From Mycobacterium sp. 050128 (GTDB lineage: Bacteria; Actinomycetota; Actinomycetes; Mycobacteriales; Mycobacteriaceae), in assembly GCF_036409155.1 (NCBI RefSeq), contig NZ_JAZGLW010000006.1, forward strand, positions 62,001 through 126,000: a stretch of 64,000 nt of DNA. The letters are read 5' to 3'. The translations under genes and the position numbers were made by a program. Under the pieces are notes generated by a model that had not been told where the DNA came from, made no database searches, and worked only from the letters and a program-made list of their open reading frames with translations. Position 1 is the stretch's first letter, and every line of letters begins with the position of its first letter. Positions 8,515 through 17,109 of the stretch are shown in pieces.

Positions 8515-10875
8515 GTGGCCACTGAGTCGAGAGAGTTCAAAGGCAAGATCGAGCTGGATATCCGTGATTCCCAACCGGATTGGGGCCCGTATGCGGCGCC
8601 GACAGCGCCGGAGAATTCGCCGAATGTGCTGTACCTGGTGTGGGATGACACCGGCATTGCGACCTGGGATTGCTTCGGCGGGCTGGTCGAGATGCCGGCC
8701 ATGAATCGGATCGCCGAGCGGGGGGTGCGGCTGTCGCAGTTTCACACCACCGCGCTGTGCTCGCCGACAAGGGCGTCGTTGCTGACCGGTCGCAACGCCA
8801 CCACCGTCGGCATGGCCACGGTCGAAGAGAGCACCTATGGTTTTCCGAACTGCAACGGGCGCATCCCCGCCGACACTGCCCTGCTCCCCGAGGTTCTCGC
8901 TGAGGTTGGGTACAACACCTACTGCATCGGCAAGTGGCACTTGGCGCCGCTGGAAGAGTCCAACCTGGCGGCGACGAAGCGGCATTGGCCGCTGTCGCGA
9001 GGGTTCGAACGGTTCTACGGATTTTTGGGCGGCGAGACCGACCAGTGGTACCCCGACCTGGTCTACGACAACCACCCAGTGAACCCGCCCGGCACCCCGG
9101 AGGACGGTTACCACCTTTCGAAGGACATTGCCGATAAGACGATCGAGTTCATCCGCGACGCCAAAGTGATCGCCCCGGACAAGCCCTGGTTCAGCTACGT
9201 GTGCCCGGGCGCCGGGCACGCACCGCATCACGTCTTCAAAGAGTGGGCGGACAAGTACGCCGGCAAGTTCGACATGGGGTATGAGCGCTATCGCGAGATC
9301 GTGCTGGAAAAGCAGAAGGCACTGGGCGTCGTTCCGCAGGACACCGAGCTCTCCCCGATCAACCCGTATCTGGATGTCAAGGGCCCCAACGGCGAAGCCT
9401 GGCCGCTGCAGGACACGGTGCGGCCGTGGGACTCGCTCAACGACGAAGAGAAAAAATTGTTCTGCCGGATGGCGGAGGTGTTCGCCGGGTTCCTCAGCTA
9501 CACTGATTCGCAGATCGGCCGAATCCTGGACTATCTCGAGGAATCTGGACAACTGGACAACACCATCATCGTGGTGATCTCCGACAACGGGGCCAGCGGT
9601 GAGGGCGGACCCAACGGGTCGGTCAACGAGTTGAAGTTCTTCAACGGTTACATCGACACCGTCGAAGAGAGCATGAAGCTCTTCGACAATCTCGGTGGGC
9701 CGCAGACCTACAACCACTACCCGATCGGCTGGGCGATGGCCTTCAACACGCCCTACAAGCTGTTCAAGCGGTACGCCTCGCATGAGGGCGGTATTGCCGA
9801 CACCGCAATCATCTCCTGGCCCAACGGTATTGCGGCGCACGGCGAGGTCCGGGACAACTACGTCAATGTCTGCGACATCACCCCGACGGTCTATGACCTG
9901 TTGGGCATGACACCGCCGAACACCGTAAAGGGTATTCCGCAGAAGCCGCTCGAGGGTGTGAGTTTCAAAGCAGCCCTTGCCGATCCGACCGTTGACACCG
10001 GGAAAGATACCCAGTTCTACAGCATGCTTGGCACGCGCGCGATCTGGCACAAAGGATGGTTCGCTAACACCATTCACGCCGCCACCCCGGCGGGCTGGTC
10101 GCACTTCGACAAAGACCGGTGGGAGTTGTTCCACATCGAGGCCGATCGCAGCCAGTGTCACGACCTGGCCGCCGAGCACCCCGATAGGCTCGAAGAACTC
10201 AAAGCGTTATGGTTTTCCGAGGCCGCTAAGTACAACGGCTTACCGCTGGGCGACCTGAACATCATGGACATGCTGGCCAGCTGGCGGCCCTATGTGACCG
10301 GCCAACGGTCCAGTTATGTCTATTACCCCGATGCCGCCGACGTGGGTTTGGGCGCCGCCGTCGAGTTACGCGGTCAGTCGTTCGCCGTGCTGGTCGATGT
10401 AACTGTGGACACCACCGGCGCCGAAGGCGTGTTGTATAAGCACGGCGGCGCCCACGGCGGGCATGTCCTGTTTATCCAGGACGGGCGGCTGCACTACGTC
10501 TACAACTTCTTGGGCGAACGGGAGCAAATGGTCTCTTCGCCCGGCGCAGTCCCGCTCGGTAGGCACTTTTTGGGTGTCAGATACACCGGAACGGGAACGG
10601 TGCAAAACAGCCACACGCCGGTTGGCGACGCTGCCCTGTTCATCGATGACACCGCGGTCGCCACACTGCAGAACGTGATGACACACCCGGGGACGTTCGG
10701 GTTGGCCGGTGCCACGATCAGCGTTGGACGCAACAGCGGTTCGGGGGTGTCCAGCCGCTACAAGGCGCCGTTCACATTCACCGGCGGCACCATCGCACAG
10801 GCCACTGTCGACATATCCGGAAAACCATACATAGACCTGGAAAAAGAACTGGCGCTTGCATTTTCGCGTGACTGA
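8515..10875 (+). CDS. atsA: Arylsulfatase AtsA
   Basis: Predicted 786-residue sulfatase that I recognise as the AtsA type (M. tuberculosis Rv0711, about the same length). It starts with a charged segment and KIELDIRDS.PDWGPYAAP, then WDDTGIATWDCFGG, the formylglycine signature C82-S-P-T-R, GKWH, and VISDNGASGEGGPNGSVNE. The C-terminal half carries a HGGAHGGHVLF lectin-like region and ends LALAFSRD as in AtsA. The GTG at 8515 matches the family start better than the TTG at 8503. It differs clearly from the two minus-strand sulfatases, which are closer to each other. In M. tuberculosis the formylglycine-generating enzyme gene follows atsA; here a sulfatase relic and a tRNA follow instead. Confidence 0.93.
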   Translation: MATESREFKGKIELDIRDSQPDWGPYAAPTAPENSPNVLYLVWDDTGIATWDCFGGLVEMPAMNRIAERGVRLSQFHTTALCSPTRASLLTGRNATTVGMATVEESTYGFPNCNGRIPADTALLPEVLAEVGYNTYCIGKWHLAPLEESNLAATKRHWPLSRGFERFYGFLGGETDQWYPDLVYDNHPVNPPGTPEDGYHLSKDIADKTIEFIRDAKVIAPDKPWFSYVCPGAGHAPHHVFKEWADKYAGKFDMGYERYREIVLEKQKALGVVPQDTELSPINPYLDVKGPNGEAWPLQDTVRPWDSLNDEEKKLFCRMAEVFAGFLSYTDSQIGRILDYLEESGQLDNTIIVVISDNGASGEGGPNGSVNELKFFNGYIDTVEESMKLFDNLGGPQTYNHYPIGWAMAFNTPYKLFKRYASHEGGIADTAIISWPNGIAAHGEVRDNYVNVCDITPTVYDLLGMTPPNTVKGIPQKPLEGVSFKAALADPTVDTGKDTQFYSMLGTRAIWHKGWFANTIHAATPAGWSHFDKDRWELFHIEADRSQCHDLAAEHPDRLEELKALWFSEAAKYNGLPLGDLNIMDMLASWRPYVTGQRSSYVYYPDAADVGLGAAVELRGQSFAVLVDVTVDTTGAEGVLYKHGGAHGGHVLFIQDGRLHYVYNFLGEREQMVSSPGAVPLGRHFLGVRYTGTGTVQNSHTPVGDAALFIDDTAVATLQNVMTHPGTFGLAGATISVGRNSGSGVSSRYKAPFTFTGGTIAQATVDISGKPYIDLEKELALAFSRD

Positions 10876-10944
10876 CTCGTCACGATCGGAGTCGCGTGCT
10901 CGGAGCGTTGCAGGGGTCGTGCCTGTCAGGTTGGCGACCTTGGT

Positions 10945-11290
10945 CATCGCAGCTGGATCGTGACCTCGTCGATGGAGCCGTTGAACGGGAAGGTGCCCTC
11001 GTAGGTGTCGGCCGCCGGTGTTCCGCTGTCCATGCCGATGTCGACGCCCTAGTCGGCGCTGAATCCGAGTGGCGCGGTGTATTCGATGCGCGACGCGCCG
11101 ACGTGGCGACTGTCCAGCAGCAGCCTGGCCACGCCGCCTTTGCCCAATCCGCAACCGTCGTAGTCGAATTCGATCGCGACGGTGGCTTCACCGGCAGGCA
11201 GAATTTCCAATGCGGTGATGGGGGTTTATGTCGCGCCGACCTAGTTGTAGGTGAATTTGGGCAGTCCTACTGCACGTACACCGTTTCCGG
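10945..11290 (-). pseudogene. Decayed copy of an arylsulfatase C-terminal domain
   Basis: Read on the minus strand, this DNA encodes a near-copy of the last 100 or so residues of the sulfatase at 4615-6900, ending FNGSIDEVTIQLR where that protein has FNSTINEVTIQLR. It is broken by an in-frame TAG at 11049-11051 (in GFSAD-stop-GVDIG), by further stops near 11243 and 11260, and by a one-base deletion near 11260. No N-terminal sulfatase sequence is present. It is thus a fragment of a third sulfatase gene of that type, left between atsA and the tRNA, and non-functional. Confidence 0.85.
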
Positions 11291-11433
11291 GAGGATCGGC
11301 CGCCTGGCTAATTGCAGCGGGGCGGCATGACGGACTTGGTACCCTCCTCAGTGACGATCCGGCGGGCGTGCCATTTGATTCGGCACGGCCAGGGCAGGTG
11401 CGGTGGAGAAGTGTCCGCGGCTCGTCAGCACAA

Positions 11434-11507
11434 GGGGCGGTAGCTCAGTTGGTTAGAGCCGCGGACTCATAATCCGTTGGTCGCGGGTTCGAGCCCCGCC
11501 CGCCCCA
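11434..11507 (+). tRNA. tRNA-Met (anticodon CAT)
   Basis: A 74-base cloverleaf: acceptor GGGGCGG pairs with CCGCCCC and discriminator A; D-arm GCTC/GAGC with loop AGTTGGTTA; anticodon stem GCGGA/TCCGT around loop CTCATAA, anticodon CAT; T-arm GCGGG/CCCGC with loop TTCGAGC. No CCA is encoded. CAT could also mark a lysidine-modified isoleucine tRNA, but an elongator Met tRNA is more likely. A tyrosine integrase lies 44 bases downstream, pointing toward it, so the tRNA 3' part is the probable attachment site. Confidence 0.95.
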
Positions 11508-11551
11508 CGTCAGAGCAGGTAATTAGCTCACCTAGTCTTAGGATCCGACCT

Positions 11552-12721
11552 TTATTCGTACTTTATGGCGCGGTCCAACAGGGCAGCGACCTCAGTGTGA
11601 ACACGCCCGCGAGACATGTAGCGATCCTGTGTCATCGAGACTTTGGAATGCCCGAGGTGATCGGCGCCCACTCGAGCCGACAGGCCCTCCTCGTCAATCA
11701 GCGTCGCCACCGTCTTGCGGAACGAGTGCGTGGTAACACCTGGCACGCCGAGCTCATCGCGGACTTTTCGCCATTGCTTGCCAAGGTTGTTGGGGTCGCG
11801 AAGGGTGCCTGCCGTCGACGGAAAGATCACAGTCGATTCGCCAAAGTACGGGTGGGTGCGGCGGTCCTGAAGTGCGGTGACGGCGAAGTGTGGCAAAGGT
11901 ATCGTCCGCCGTCCGGCGTCAGTCTTCATATCGTCAATCCGTTGTAGACCCACTCCGGCCACGCGCACCACCTTCCCGGTGACCGCAATCGTCGCTTTTG
12001 TCTCGTCGAAGTCGGTCCACCGCAGCGCAAGCAGCTCGGAGCGGCGAAGTCCAGTGGCGATTAGGACGGTGATGGGGTCGACGAGATCGTTTTGTTGGCA
12101 GTAGACGTCGGCCCGCAGCCGTACCAGCAGGTCTCGCAGCTCGTCGGCGCTGAGCGCCGTCGCGCCCTTTGGTCGTCGCTTTAGCCCGATCGGCTGAACA
12201 TCGCGGACCGGGTTGGCGCTCAACGTGTTAGCCATCACCGCTAGCTGCAATCCGCCACGCAGAATCGTCTTCGCCTGGCGGGCCATCGTTGGGCCGTGGG
12301 CCGTGCGCATGGAACGAATCGCCGCGTCGATCCGGGCAGGTGTTGCCTCACTAACTCGAACGCTTCCAACAAACTTCGCTAGCTTCGCGGCCGCGAATCG
12401 ATATGTGGATATCGTGACAGGGGAGCGGCCGTCCTCGGCCAGCCTGGCGAGATGTTGTTCGATGAGAACGGTGATCTTGGTATCGAGGGCGATCTGGTCG
12501 GCATCACCCGGCGCACGTCGCATGAGCAATGCCTCGATAAGCGCATCCTCGGCGAGTTTTCCGTGCTTGTCGTGCTCATCGGCAGGGCCGCGGCGCTCAA
12601 TTCGCCGGGTGACGCCGTCGGCATCTCGGACCTTGCATCGCGCTACCCACACGCCGCTGCCGAGGTACTCCCGGGTGATCTTCCCGTGTTGCCCGATTCG
12701 AAGAGGAGGTCTACCGGCCAC
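11552..12721 (-). CDS. Tyrosine recombinase (phage-type integrase)
   Basis: Predicted 389-residue site-specific recombinase. An N-terminal AP2-like arm-binding region (about 10-60) precedes a SAM-like core-binding domain (80-170) and the catalytic domain (185-385). The catalytic residues are all present: Arg226 in TGLRRSEL, His332 and Arg335 in THSFRKT, His358 in DHLGHS and nucleophile Tyr368 in QDRYMS. The gene ends 44 bases from a tRNA-Met, the normal arrangement for integrases that use a tRNA 3' end as attachment site. An excisionase-type gene lies just upstream on the same strand. The enzyme looks intact, so the element could have been mobile recently. Confidence 0.95.
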   Translation of the reverse strand: MAGRPPLRIGQHGKITREYLGSGVWVARCKVRDADGVTRRIERRGPADEHDKHGKLAEDALIEALLMRRAPGDADQIALDTKITVLIEQHLARLAEDGRSPVTISTYRFAAAKLAKFVGSVRVSEATPARIDAAIRSMRTAHGPTMARQAKTILRGGLQLAVMANTLSANPVRDVQPIGLKRRPKGATALSADELRDLLVRLRADVYCQQNDLVDPITVLIATGLRRSELLALRWTDFDETKATIAVTGKVVRVAGVGLQRIDDMKTDAGRRTIPLPHFAVTALQDRRTHPYFGESTVIFPSTAGTLRDPNNLGKQWRKVRDELGVPGVTTHSFRKTVATLIDEEGLSARVGADHLGHSKVSMTQDRYMSRGRVHTEVAALLDRAIKYE

Positions 12722-12807
12722 AGCGCTCCTTGCGAGGGACTGCGTAGCCAGGGATCACGGCAGAATGTTTGTGCCTCACAGCTCGTCTCTTGTCGCGCTA
12801 GACGTCG

Positions 12808-13023
12808 TCATGCAGAATTCCGATCACGATCAGCGAACTGTTCTCTCTCCCAGGCTAGGACATCACTCAGGCGGTAGCGGACATGTTTACCGAACTTCGC
12901 GTAGCGCGGCCCCTTACCTTTTGATGCCCACCCCGCGGGCGTCTTGACCGGCAGGCCATACCGGTCAGCGAGTTCCTGTCGACTCAGCCACCTGTCGTAC
13001 GCGGTTGTCTCCATGGTGGTCAT
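12808..13023 (-). CDS. Excisionase/AlpA-type helix-turn-helix protein
   Basis: Predicted 71-residue DNA-binding protein with a winged-helix fold of the excisionase/AlpA (MerR-like) type: WLSRQELADRYGLPV forms the first helix-turn-helix, followed by KGPRYAKFGKHVRYRLSDVLAWE, the usual wing and helix. It lies 86 bases upstream of the integrase gene on the same strand, so it probably directs excision and may regulate integrase expression. An alternative ATG four codons in is possible. A ribosome-binding-like AAAGGGG precedes the first ATG. Confidence 0.85.
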   Translation of the reverse strand: MTTMETTAYDRWLSRQELADRYGLPVKTPAGWASKGKGPRYAKFGKHVRYRLSDVLAWEREQFADRDRNSA

Positions 13024-13134
13024 CCCCTTTCAGTGCTCAGCGCTTATTGAATGAAGGGTAAACCCTGAACGTGACGCTTCTTGGGCATCTAAACGTTCGC
13101 GGATTGCTCTCGATGTTTGAATTGCTTCATTTGA

Positions 13135-13189
13135 AGTAGTGACTACTGAATTCATGCAATCCGTGAACACTTGGTGTTCACAGATTGCA
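13135..13189. promoter_or_regulatory. Two adjacent palindromes upstream of excisionase and ESX-like genes
   Basis: In the divergent region between the excisionase gene and the ESX-like cassette there is AGTAGT-G-ACTACT (13135-13147) and, eight bases later, a 35-base inverted repeat (13155-13189) with 16-base arms TGCAATC.GTGAACAC separated by TTG, with one mismatch between arms. The symmetry and place suggest a repressor or excisionase operator, or a strong stem-loop. The rest of 13024-13430 shows no gene. Confidence 0.6.
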
Positions 13190-13430
13190 GTTTTCTGTCA
13201 AGGTGCGTGGGTGCACTGGCCCCCAAACGTTCTGCGACGCAACGTTCCTTGCGGGAGCGGTAGATCGCGCAGTTCAATGGGGTGAGCCTATCGACGACGG
13301 CGGCAATTCAGCGCGACCGAATTTGTCGGTGCTGGGCGGTAGGCTATCCAAGATCGTGCAGTACTTCCGAACTTAATAACAAGAGCAACACAATGGAATT
13401 AGTGAATGGCCGATGAAGTTGGGGGCGGAG

Positions 13431-13721
13431 ATGGGAGACGCGATCCACGACGAGACCGACGACGTGGCAGCGACGATGAACGAGTGGCGGGCATCTGTCC
13501 CGTCTGCCGTGGCGTTCGTGCCGCCGGTGGCGGCCGACGACGCGGCCACCACGGCCGTGCTGGCGGGCATGGCCGACTGGCGCGTCGAGCACCAGGTGAT
13601 GGGGGAGCATCGGGAATCCTGCGCTTCGGCATTACACGCGGCGACCACGGCAACCTCGGCCATCTTGGCCAACGCCGACGACGTTGCCGCTGCCGGAATC
13701 ATTGCCAGCCAGGAGACGTGA
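13431..13721 (+). CDS. Small helical protein, candidate ESX/type VII-associated factor
   Basis: Predicted 96-residue, Ala-rich, mostly helical protein without signal peptide or membrane segment. It contains two Trp (in NEWRAS and ADWRVEH) within helices separated by an Ala/Pro linker, a size and look comparable to EspC-like or WXG-related type VII proteins, though no clear WXG motif is present. The ATG at 13431 is preceded by GGGGGCGG; an in-frame ATG at 13413 lacks such a site. It ends one base before the next gene's ATG, so the three genes 13431-16674 form an operon. The assignment rests mainly on its partner genes and is tentative. Confidence 0.6.
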   Translation: MGDAIHDETDDVAATMNEWRASVPSAVAFVPPVAADDAATTAVLAGMADWRVEHQVMGEHRESCASALHAATTATSAILANADDVAAAGIIASQET

Positions 13722-13722
13722 C

Positions 13723-14295
13723 ATGTCCGCACCGTCGCAGCCCGCCCATCCCGCGCCGCCGGCTTACGGGCCCGCCTCGGCTCCTGGCGCGGTTCAGGAT
13801 TCGCGCCGCGGCAACGCTGGGCTACGAGTCGGAATGGTTGCGGGCGCTACTGTGCTGGTGTTCGTTGCTGGGCTCGCCGGCGTCATCGTCGGAGCCCAGA
13901 TCACGCCCTCGCCCACCGCGAGCCCGCCAGCTGCAGCGCCACCCTCAGGGCCGCCTCCTGTAGCGCCGAGCCCGACCCAAGTCCGCGCCCAGACCATTGA
14001 TCTATGCACGCGGTTCGCCGCAGGGTACGCGGCGGTGCCCTCCCCGCAAAAGTCCGCCGCGGACGTTGTTCCTGCGGCCAACTATATCTCAGATGCATTG
14101 CGCGACAACATGATTGCTGATCCAGTCGTGCGCTCTGCAGTCACCGAATCGCTACGCCTCTTCCGGTCCCAGGCTGCGGCGTTGAGCCGCGAACCGGCAA
14201 AAGGCGCCGTGCAGCCTCCCGCCGACTGGACTGCCGCCGCATCAAACGCGGCGGATGACGCTGTCTGGTCGGCGTGCAATGGATACCAGGGGTGA
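13723..14295 (+). CDS. Single-pass membrane protein with Pro-rich linker
   Basis: Predicted 190-residue protein. A Pro/Ala-rich cytosolic start (1-30) precedes one transmembrane helix (about 35-58, VGMVAGATVLVFVAGLAGVIVG), an extracytoplasmic Pro/Ser/Ala linker (60-85), and a helical domain of about 100 residues with two Cys (in DLCTRF and WSACNG) that could pair. The layout resembles membrane proteins encoded beside the DUF5631/DUF5632 proteins in mycobacteria (as around Rv3899c-Rv3901c). Its start lies one base after the previous stop and six bases before the next gene's ATG. The function is unknown; a helper in type VII export is inference. Confidence 0.7.
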   Translation: MSAPSQPAHPAPPAYGPASAPGAVQDSRRGNAGLRVGMVAGATVLVFVAGLAGVIVGAQITPSPTASPPAAAPPSGPPPVAPSPTQVRAQTIDLCTRFAAGYAAVPSPQKSAADVVPAANYISDALRDNMIADPVVRSAVTESLRLFRSQAAALSREPAKGAVQPPADWTAAASNAADDAVWSACNGYQG

Positions 14296-14301
14296 TAAGC
14301 G

Positions 14302-16674
14302 ATGGATGCCAATGGGACCGGGTCTGAAAGCGCGCTAGCAGCGGCGATCAAAGCCGGCCGATTCCCGAGCTCGTCGACGCTCGCTGCGCTGGAGGATTCG
14401 GGCGCTGCGCTGGCGGAGCAGCGCGGGCTTCTGAGTGCCGCGATAGATCAACATCCTTATTTTCGTGATCGGCTGAAGTCCGCCCTGCAGGGCCAGGCAG
14501 GCGATGCAGCGATAGCCGCTCACGATGGCAACCGGAAGTTGTGGGAAGCACACGAGGACCTGTACGGGCCCGCCGCCGACGCGGTGACCAACGCGCTCGG
14601 AGAGCTTCGTCGCCTGCAGAACATGCTGCAGGACCTCGTCGAGGTGACCGAGCCACAGTACAATGCGGCCCTACAGCGCGGTGATCATGTTGGAGCGCAA
14701 TCAATTTTGACCGCCGCTAGAGGCGAGGCAGACGGCATGGTCACCGAACACACGGGCACCGCCGAGAGCCACATCAGAGCGGTGAATTTCACGGCTCCTC
14801 TCAGCCCTGCTCCTGCCGGGGTCCAGAACTCGGAGGGCGGAAAACACGGCAAGAAAACGGATCTAAATCCACCAAAGGCAGCCGAGGATGGCGCTGTCTC
14901 CGGTCCTGCCCCACACGATGATAAAACCCCGATCGACGGCAACCCGGGAGACCTGAGCGCTCCAGGCGACCCGGCAGTCCCGTTGCGGGACAAGAAAACT
15001 GATGGACCGCAGTTCCCGGGTCCGGTCCAGCTGCCCCAAATACCCCAAATGCCTACGCCTGCTACACAAATGGGTAGTGGCCTCGGATCAGGTGGAGGCG
15101 GGTTGAGTGGCTTGAGTTCGGGTCTGAGGTCGCCTATGGGGGGCATGTCGGGGATGGGCACACCGACCTCGCCTGCTTCGGCGATGCCGCAGGCTCCTTC
15201 GTCTGCAGGATCGGCGTCGCCGTTGGCTAATGCCGGTTCGAGTTTTCAGTCCGGCTTAGCCTCGGGAATGGGCGCCACGGGCGGAATGACGACACCCGTC
15301 ACCAATCCCGCGCAGCACCCAGCAGCTCCGATTGCGGCGACTCAACCGCCGGTGGCAGCTCCAACCAGTTCGGGAGCTGGAATCGGCCCCGCCGGTGTAC
15401 CCGCAGGGTCGAGTTGGTCTGGGCCTGTGGATTCGGCGGCCGCGTCGGGCGGTGGTCACGGTGCTAGCAGCGCGGGCGAGTTAAGCGGCGGTGGCATGAT
15501 GCCGCCTGCTGGGATGGCCGCTCAGCCGCTCGCGCCTTATAGTCCGCCGGGCGCTGGCGCTCCCGGAGGGGGATCTCCGTCGGCGCCCACGACGGCGGCT
15601 GGCGGAGGTAACGCTGGCCAGGCCGCGACAGGTGGAGCGGGGACTGCCAGCGGCGGCCCGGCCGCACCTCCCATGCTCACCGGCAATCCGGGGTTGTCGG
15701 CGGCCATGTCGGCGCTGGCTGGTTCGTCAATCGATGTCAATCCGGATCTGTTGACTGCCCAACGGGTTCTGGGCGAGTTGGTGCACGGTAGCGAGGATTC
15801 CTCGGCATTGATCTTGTGGGCGGTTGCGGTCCTTCGCTCGCCGGTCGGTTTGCACATCGTGGTGGCCAATAACGTTGGTGGAGGCGGATATCTGCCTCAG
15901 AAGGTGTACTTGCCGACCACGGTGCGCCTTGCTGTCAGTGACCCATCGCTGCCCGTGGGATGGGCTGATCAGTGGATGGGATGCCAGAAGCCGTCAAAGA
16001 TTTTGCTCGATTATTTTGACCGGTTACGGAAAGTCATTGCTGGGGTATCTGTTTCGGCGTTGGTGACGACCGAATTGTGGGCAGAGCCGCCGCAAGACTT
16101 CGCCGGCGATTTCCAGGGGATCGAGCATCGAAACGCGCTTCGCCTGGTGATCGACGCTCCGAAACTTGATGCAGCCCATCAACATCGGCTCGCTGTCATC
16201 GATCCGGGACTCGCTCAACGAGTCAATAGTCTGGATCGCGGCGGCGACGTCTCGGCACGGTGCGCAGCCGTTCTCACCGGAGTTCTGTTCGAGGCAGCGA
16301 CCAAGGCGGATGGCACCGGCGCACCTTTGCTGGAGAAAGCCGATGCCGACATCCTTCAGGCGGTCAGCAACGGGACAGTCAATCCGGACACCTGGGCTAC
16401 CTATGACCGCGAAGTCGATCAGCGCCACGGCAGCGCAGTGATGTGGCCCCAACAGCATGCACCCAGCGATAGCGACGGCTCCGACCTCGCGCAGGCCTCC
16501 ATCCTGTGGTACCTGCATTACTACCGGATCGGCCGGATGATCGAGCTGATCAAGTGCTGGAAGGCTCGCCCGCCGCGCCTGGTCGAGGTCGCCTATTGCG
16601 GCATCACGGCCGGCTTCGGCCCCACTGTGGTGAACGCGATTGGCGCCATGGAACAGCAACTAGGTGTGAGGTAA
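14302..16674 (+). CDS. Large ESX-associated protein, Rv3899c/Rv2082-like (DUF5631/DUF5632 type)
   Basis: Predicted 790-residue protein in three parts. Residues 1-160 are helical (NRKLWEAHEDLYG, LQNMLQDLVEVTEP) and resemble the helical bundles of type VII substrates. Residues 160-470 are a low-complexity Gly/Pro/Ser/Ala linker. Residues 473-790 are a folded domain including VDVNPDLL-like, GGGGYLP.KVYLP and a final RPPRLVEVAYCGITAGFG, which I associate with the DUF5632/DUF5631 pair of M. tuberculosis Rv3899c and Rv2082. In M. tuberculosis such genes lie by ESX-2 and the CpnT/EsxEF locus. Here it travels next to an integrase with two small partners and no ESX core genes, so any export would rely on machinery elsewhere. 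Confidence 0.75.
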   Translation: MDANGTGSESALAAAIKAGRFPSSSTLAALEDSGAALAEQRGLLSAAIDQHPYFRDRLKSALQGQAGDAAIAAHDGNRKLWEAHEDLYGPAADAVTNALGELRRLQNMLQDLVEVTEPQYNAALQRGDHVGAQSILTAARGEADGMVTEHTGTAESHIRAVNFTAPLSPAPAGVQNSEGGKHGKKTDLNPPKAAEDGAVSGPAPHDDKTPIDGNPGDLSAPGDPAVPLRDKKTDGPQFPGPVQLPQIPQMPTPATQMGSGLGSGGGGLSGLSSGLRSPMGGMSGMGTPTSPASAMPQAPSSAGSASPLANAGSSFQSGLASGMGATGGMTTPVTNPAQHPAAPIAATQPPVAAPTSSGAGIGPAGVPAGSSWSGPVDSAAASGGGHGASSAGELSGGGMMPPAGMAAQPLAPYSPPGAGAPGGGSPSAPTTAAGGGNAGQAATGGAGTASGGPAAPPMLTGNPGLSAAMSALAGSSIDVNPDLLTAQRVLGELVHGSEDSSALILWAVAVLRSPVGLHIVVANNVGGGGYLPQKVYLPTTVRLAVSDPSLPVGWADQWMGCQKPSKILLDYFDRLRKVIAGVSVSALVTTELWAEPPQDFAGDFQGIEHRNALRLVIDAPKLDAAHQHRLAVIDPGLAQRVNSLDRGGDVSARCAAVLTGVLFEAATKADGTGAPLLEKADADILQAVSNGTVNPDTWATYDREVDQRHGSAVMWPQQHAPSDSDGSDLAQASILWYLHYYRIGRMIELIKCWKARPPRLVEVAYCGITAGFGPTVVNAIGAMEQQLGVR

Positions 16675-16678
16675 CGCG

Positions 16679-16777
16679 GTGGCCGATTTTTCATTGGCGC
16701 ACGCCAGTCCGATTCCCATCGTCGCGGGTACGACGCGGCGGTGTCATGAAGCAATGGTCGCGCTGATTCGCGGATAA
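16679..16777 (+). CDS. Short open frame, possible truncated fourth gene of the ESX-like operon
   Basis: A 32-codon frame starts GTG four bases after the preceding stop, with an AGGT-type site seven bases upstream, and ends at TAA 16775-16777. The product begins MADFSLAHASPIPIVAG and has no recognisable domain. The tight spacing suggests translation with the operon, but the shortness suggests a gene truncated by recombination. Beyond it, 16778-17109 shows nothing that looks coding. Confidence 0.3.
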   Translation: MADFSLAHASPIPIVAGTTRRCHEAMVALIRG

Positions 16778-17109
16778 CAGCAGCTATCCATGAACATATC
16801 GGGGGTGTGGGAGAGCGTCGGGCGATTAAGTTTCGACCGCATTTAGCATGTCGCCCGTCGCAGATACATCACACCGTGGTTACTCGGCATTTTCACCGGC
16901 GAGCGTGCACCAAACTGTCGATTGGTGCACAGCACAGATCTCTCGTGCTCACCAGAAGGCTGCCGTTTCCTCAACGCCGAATCACGAAGTCGGAGAGCAG
17001 TGTGATTGGAGGCATCACGTGCGCAACTGGCCAAACACCGAGTCACACAGGGAAGCTGGGTGCGATGAAACGATGTCGGTGAAGGGGGAGCGGCCTCTCC
17101 TGGGCGCAC

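Noticed and set aside
8485..10179. Long minus-strand open frame of 564 codons opposite atsA
   Set aside because: Antisense shadow of atsA; no domain pattern in its translation.
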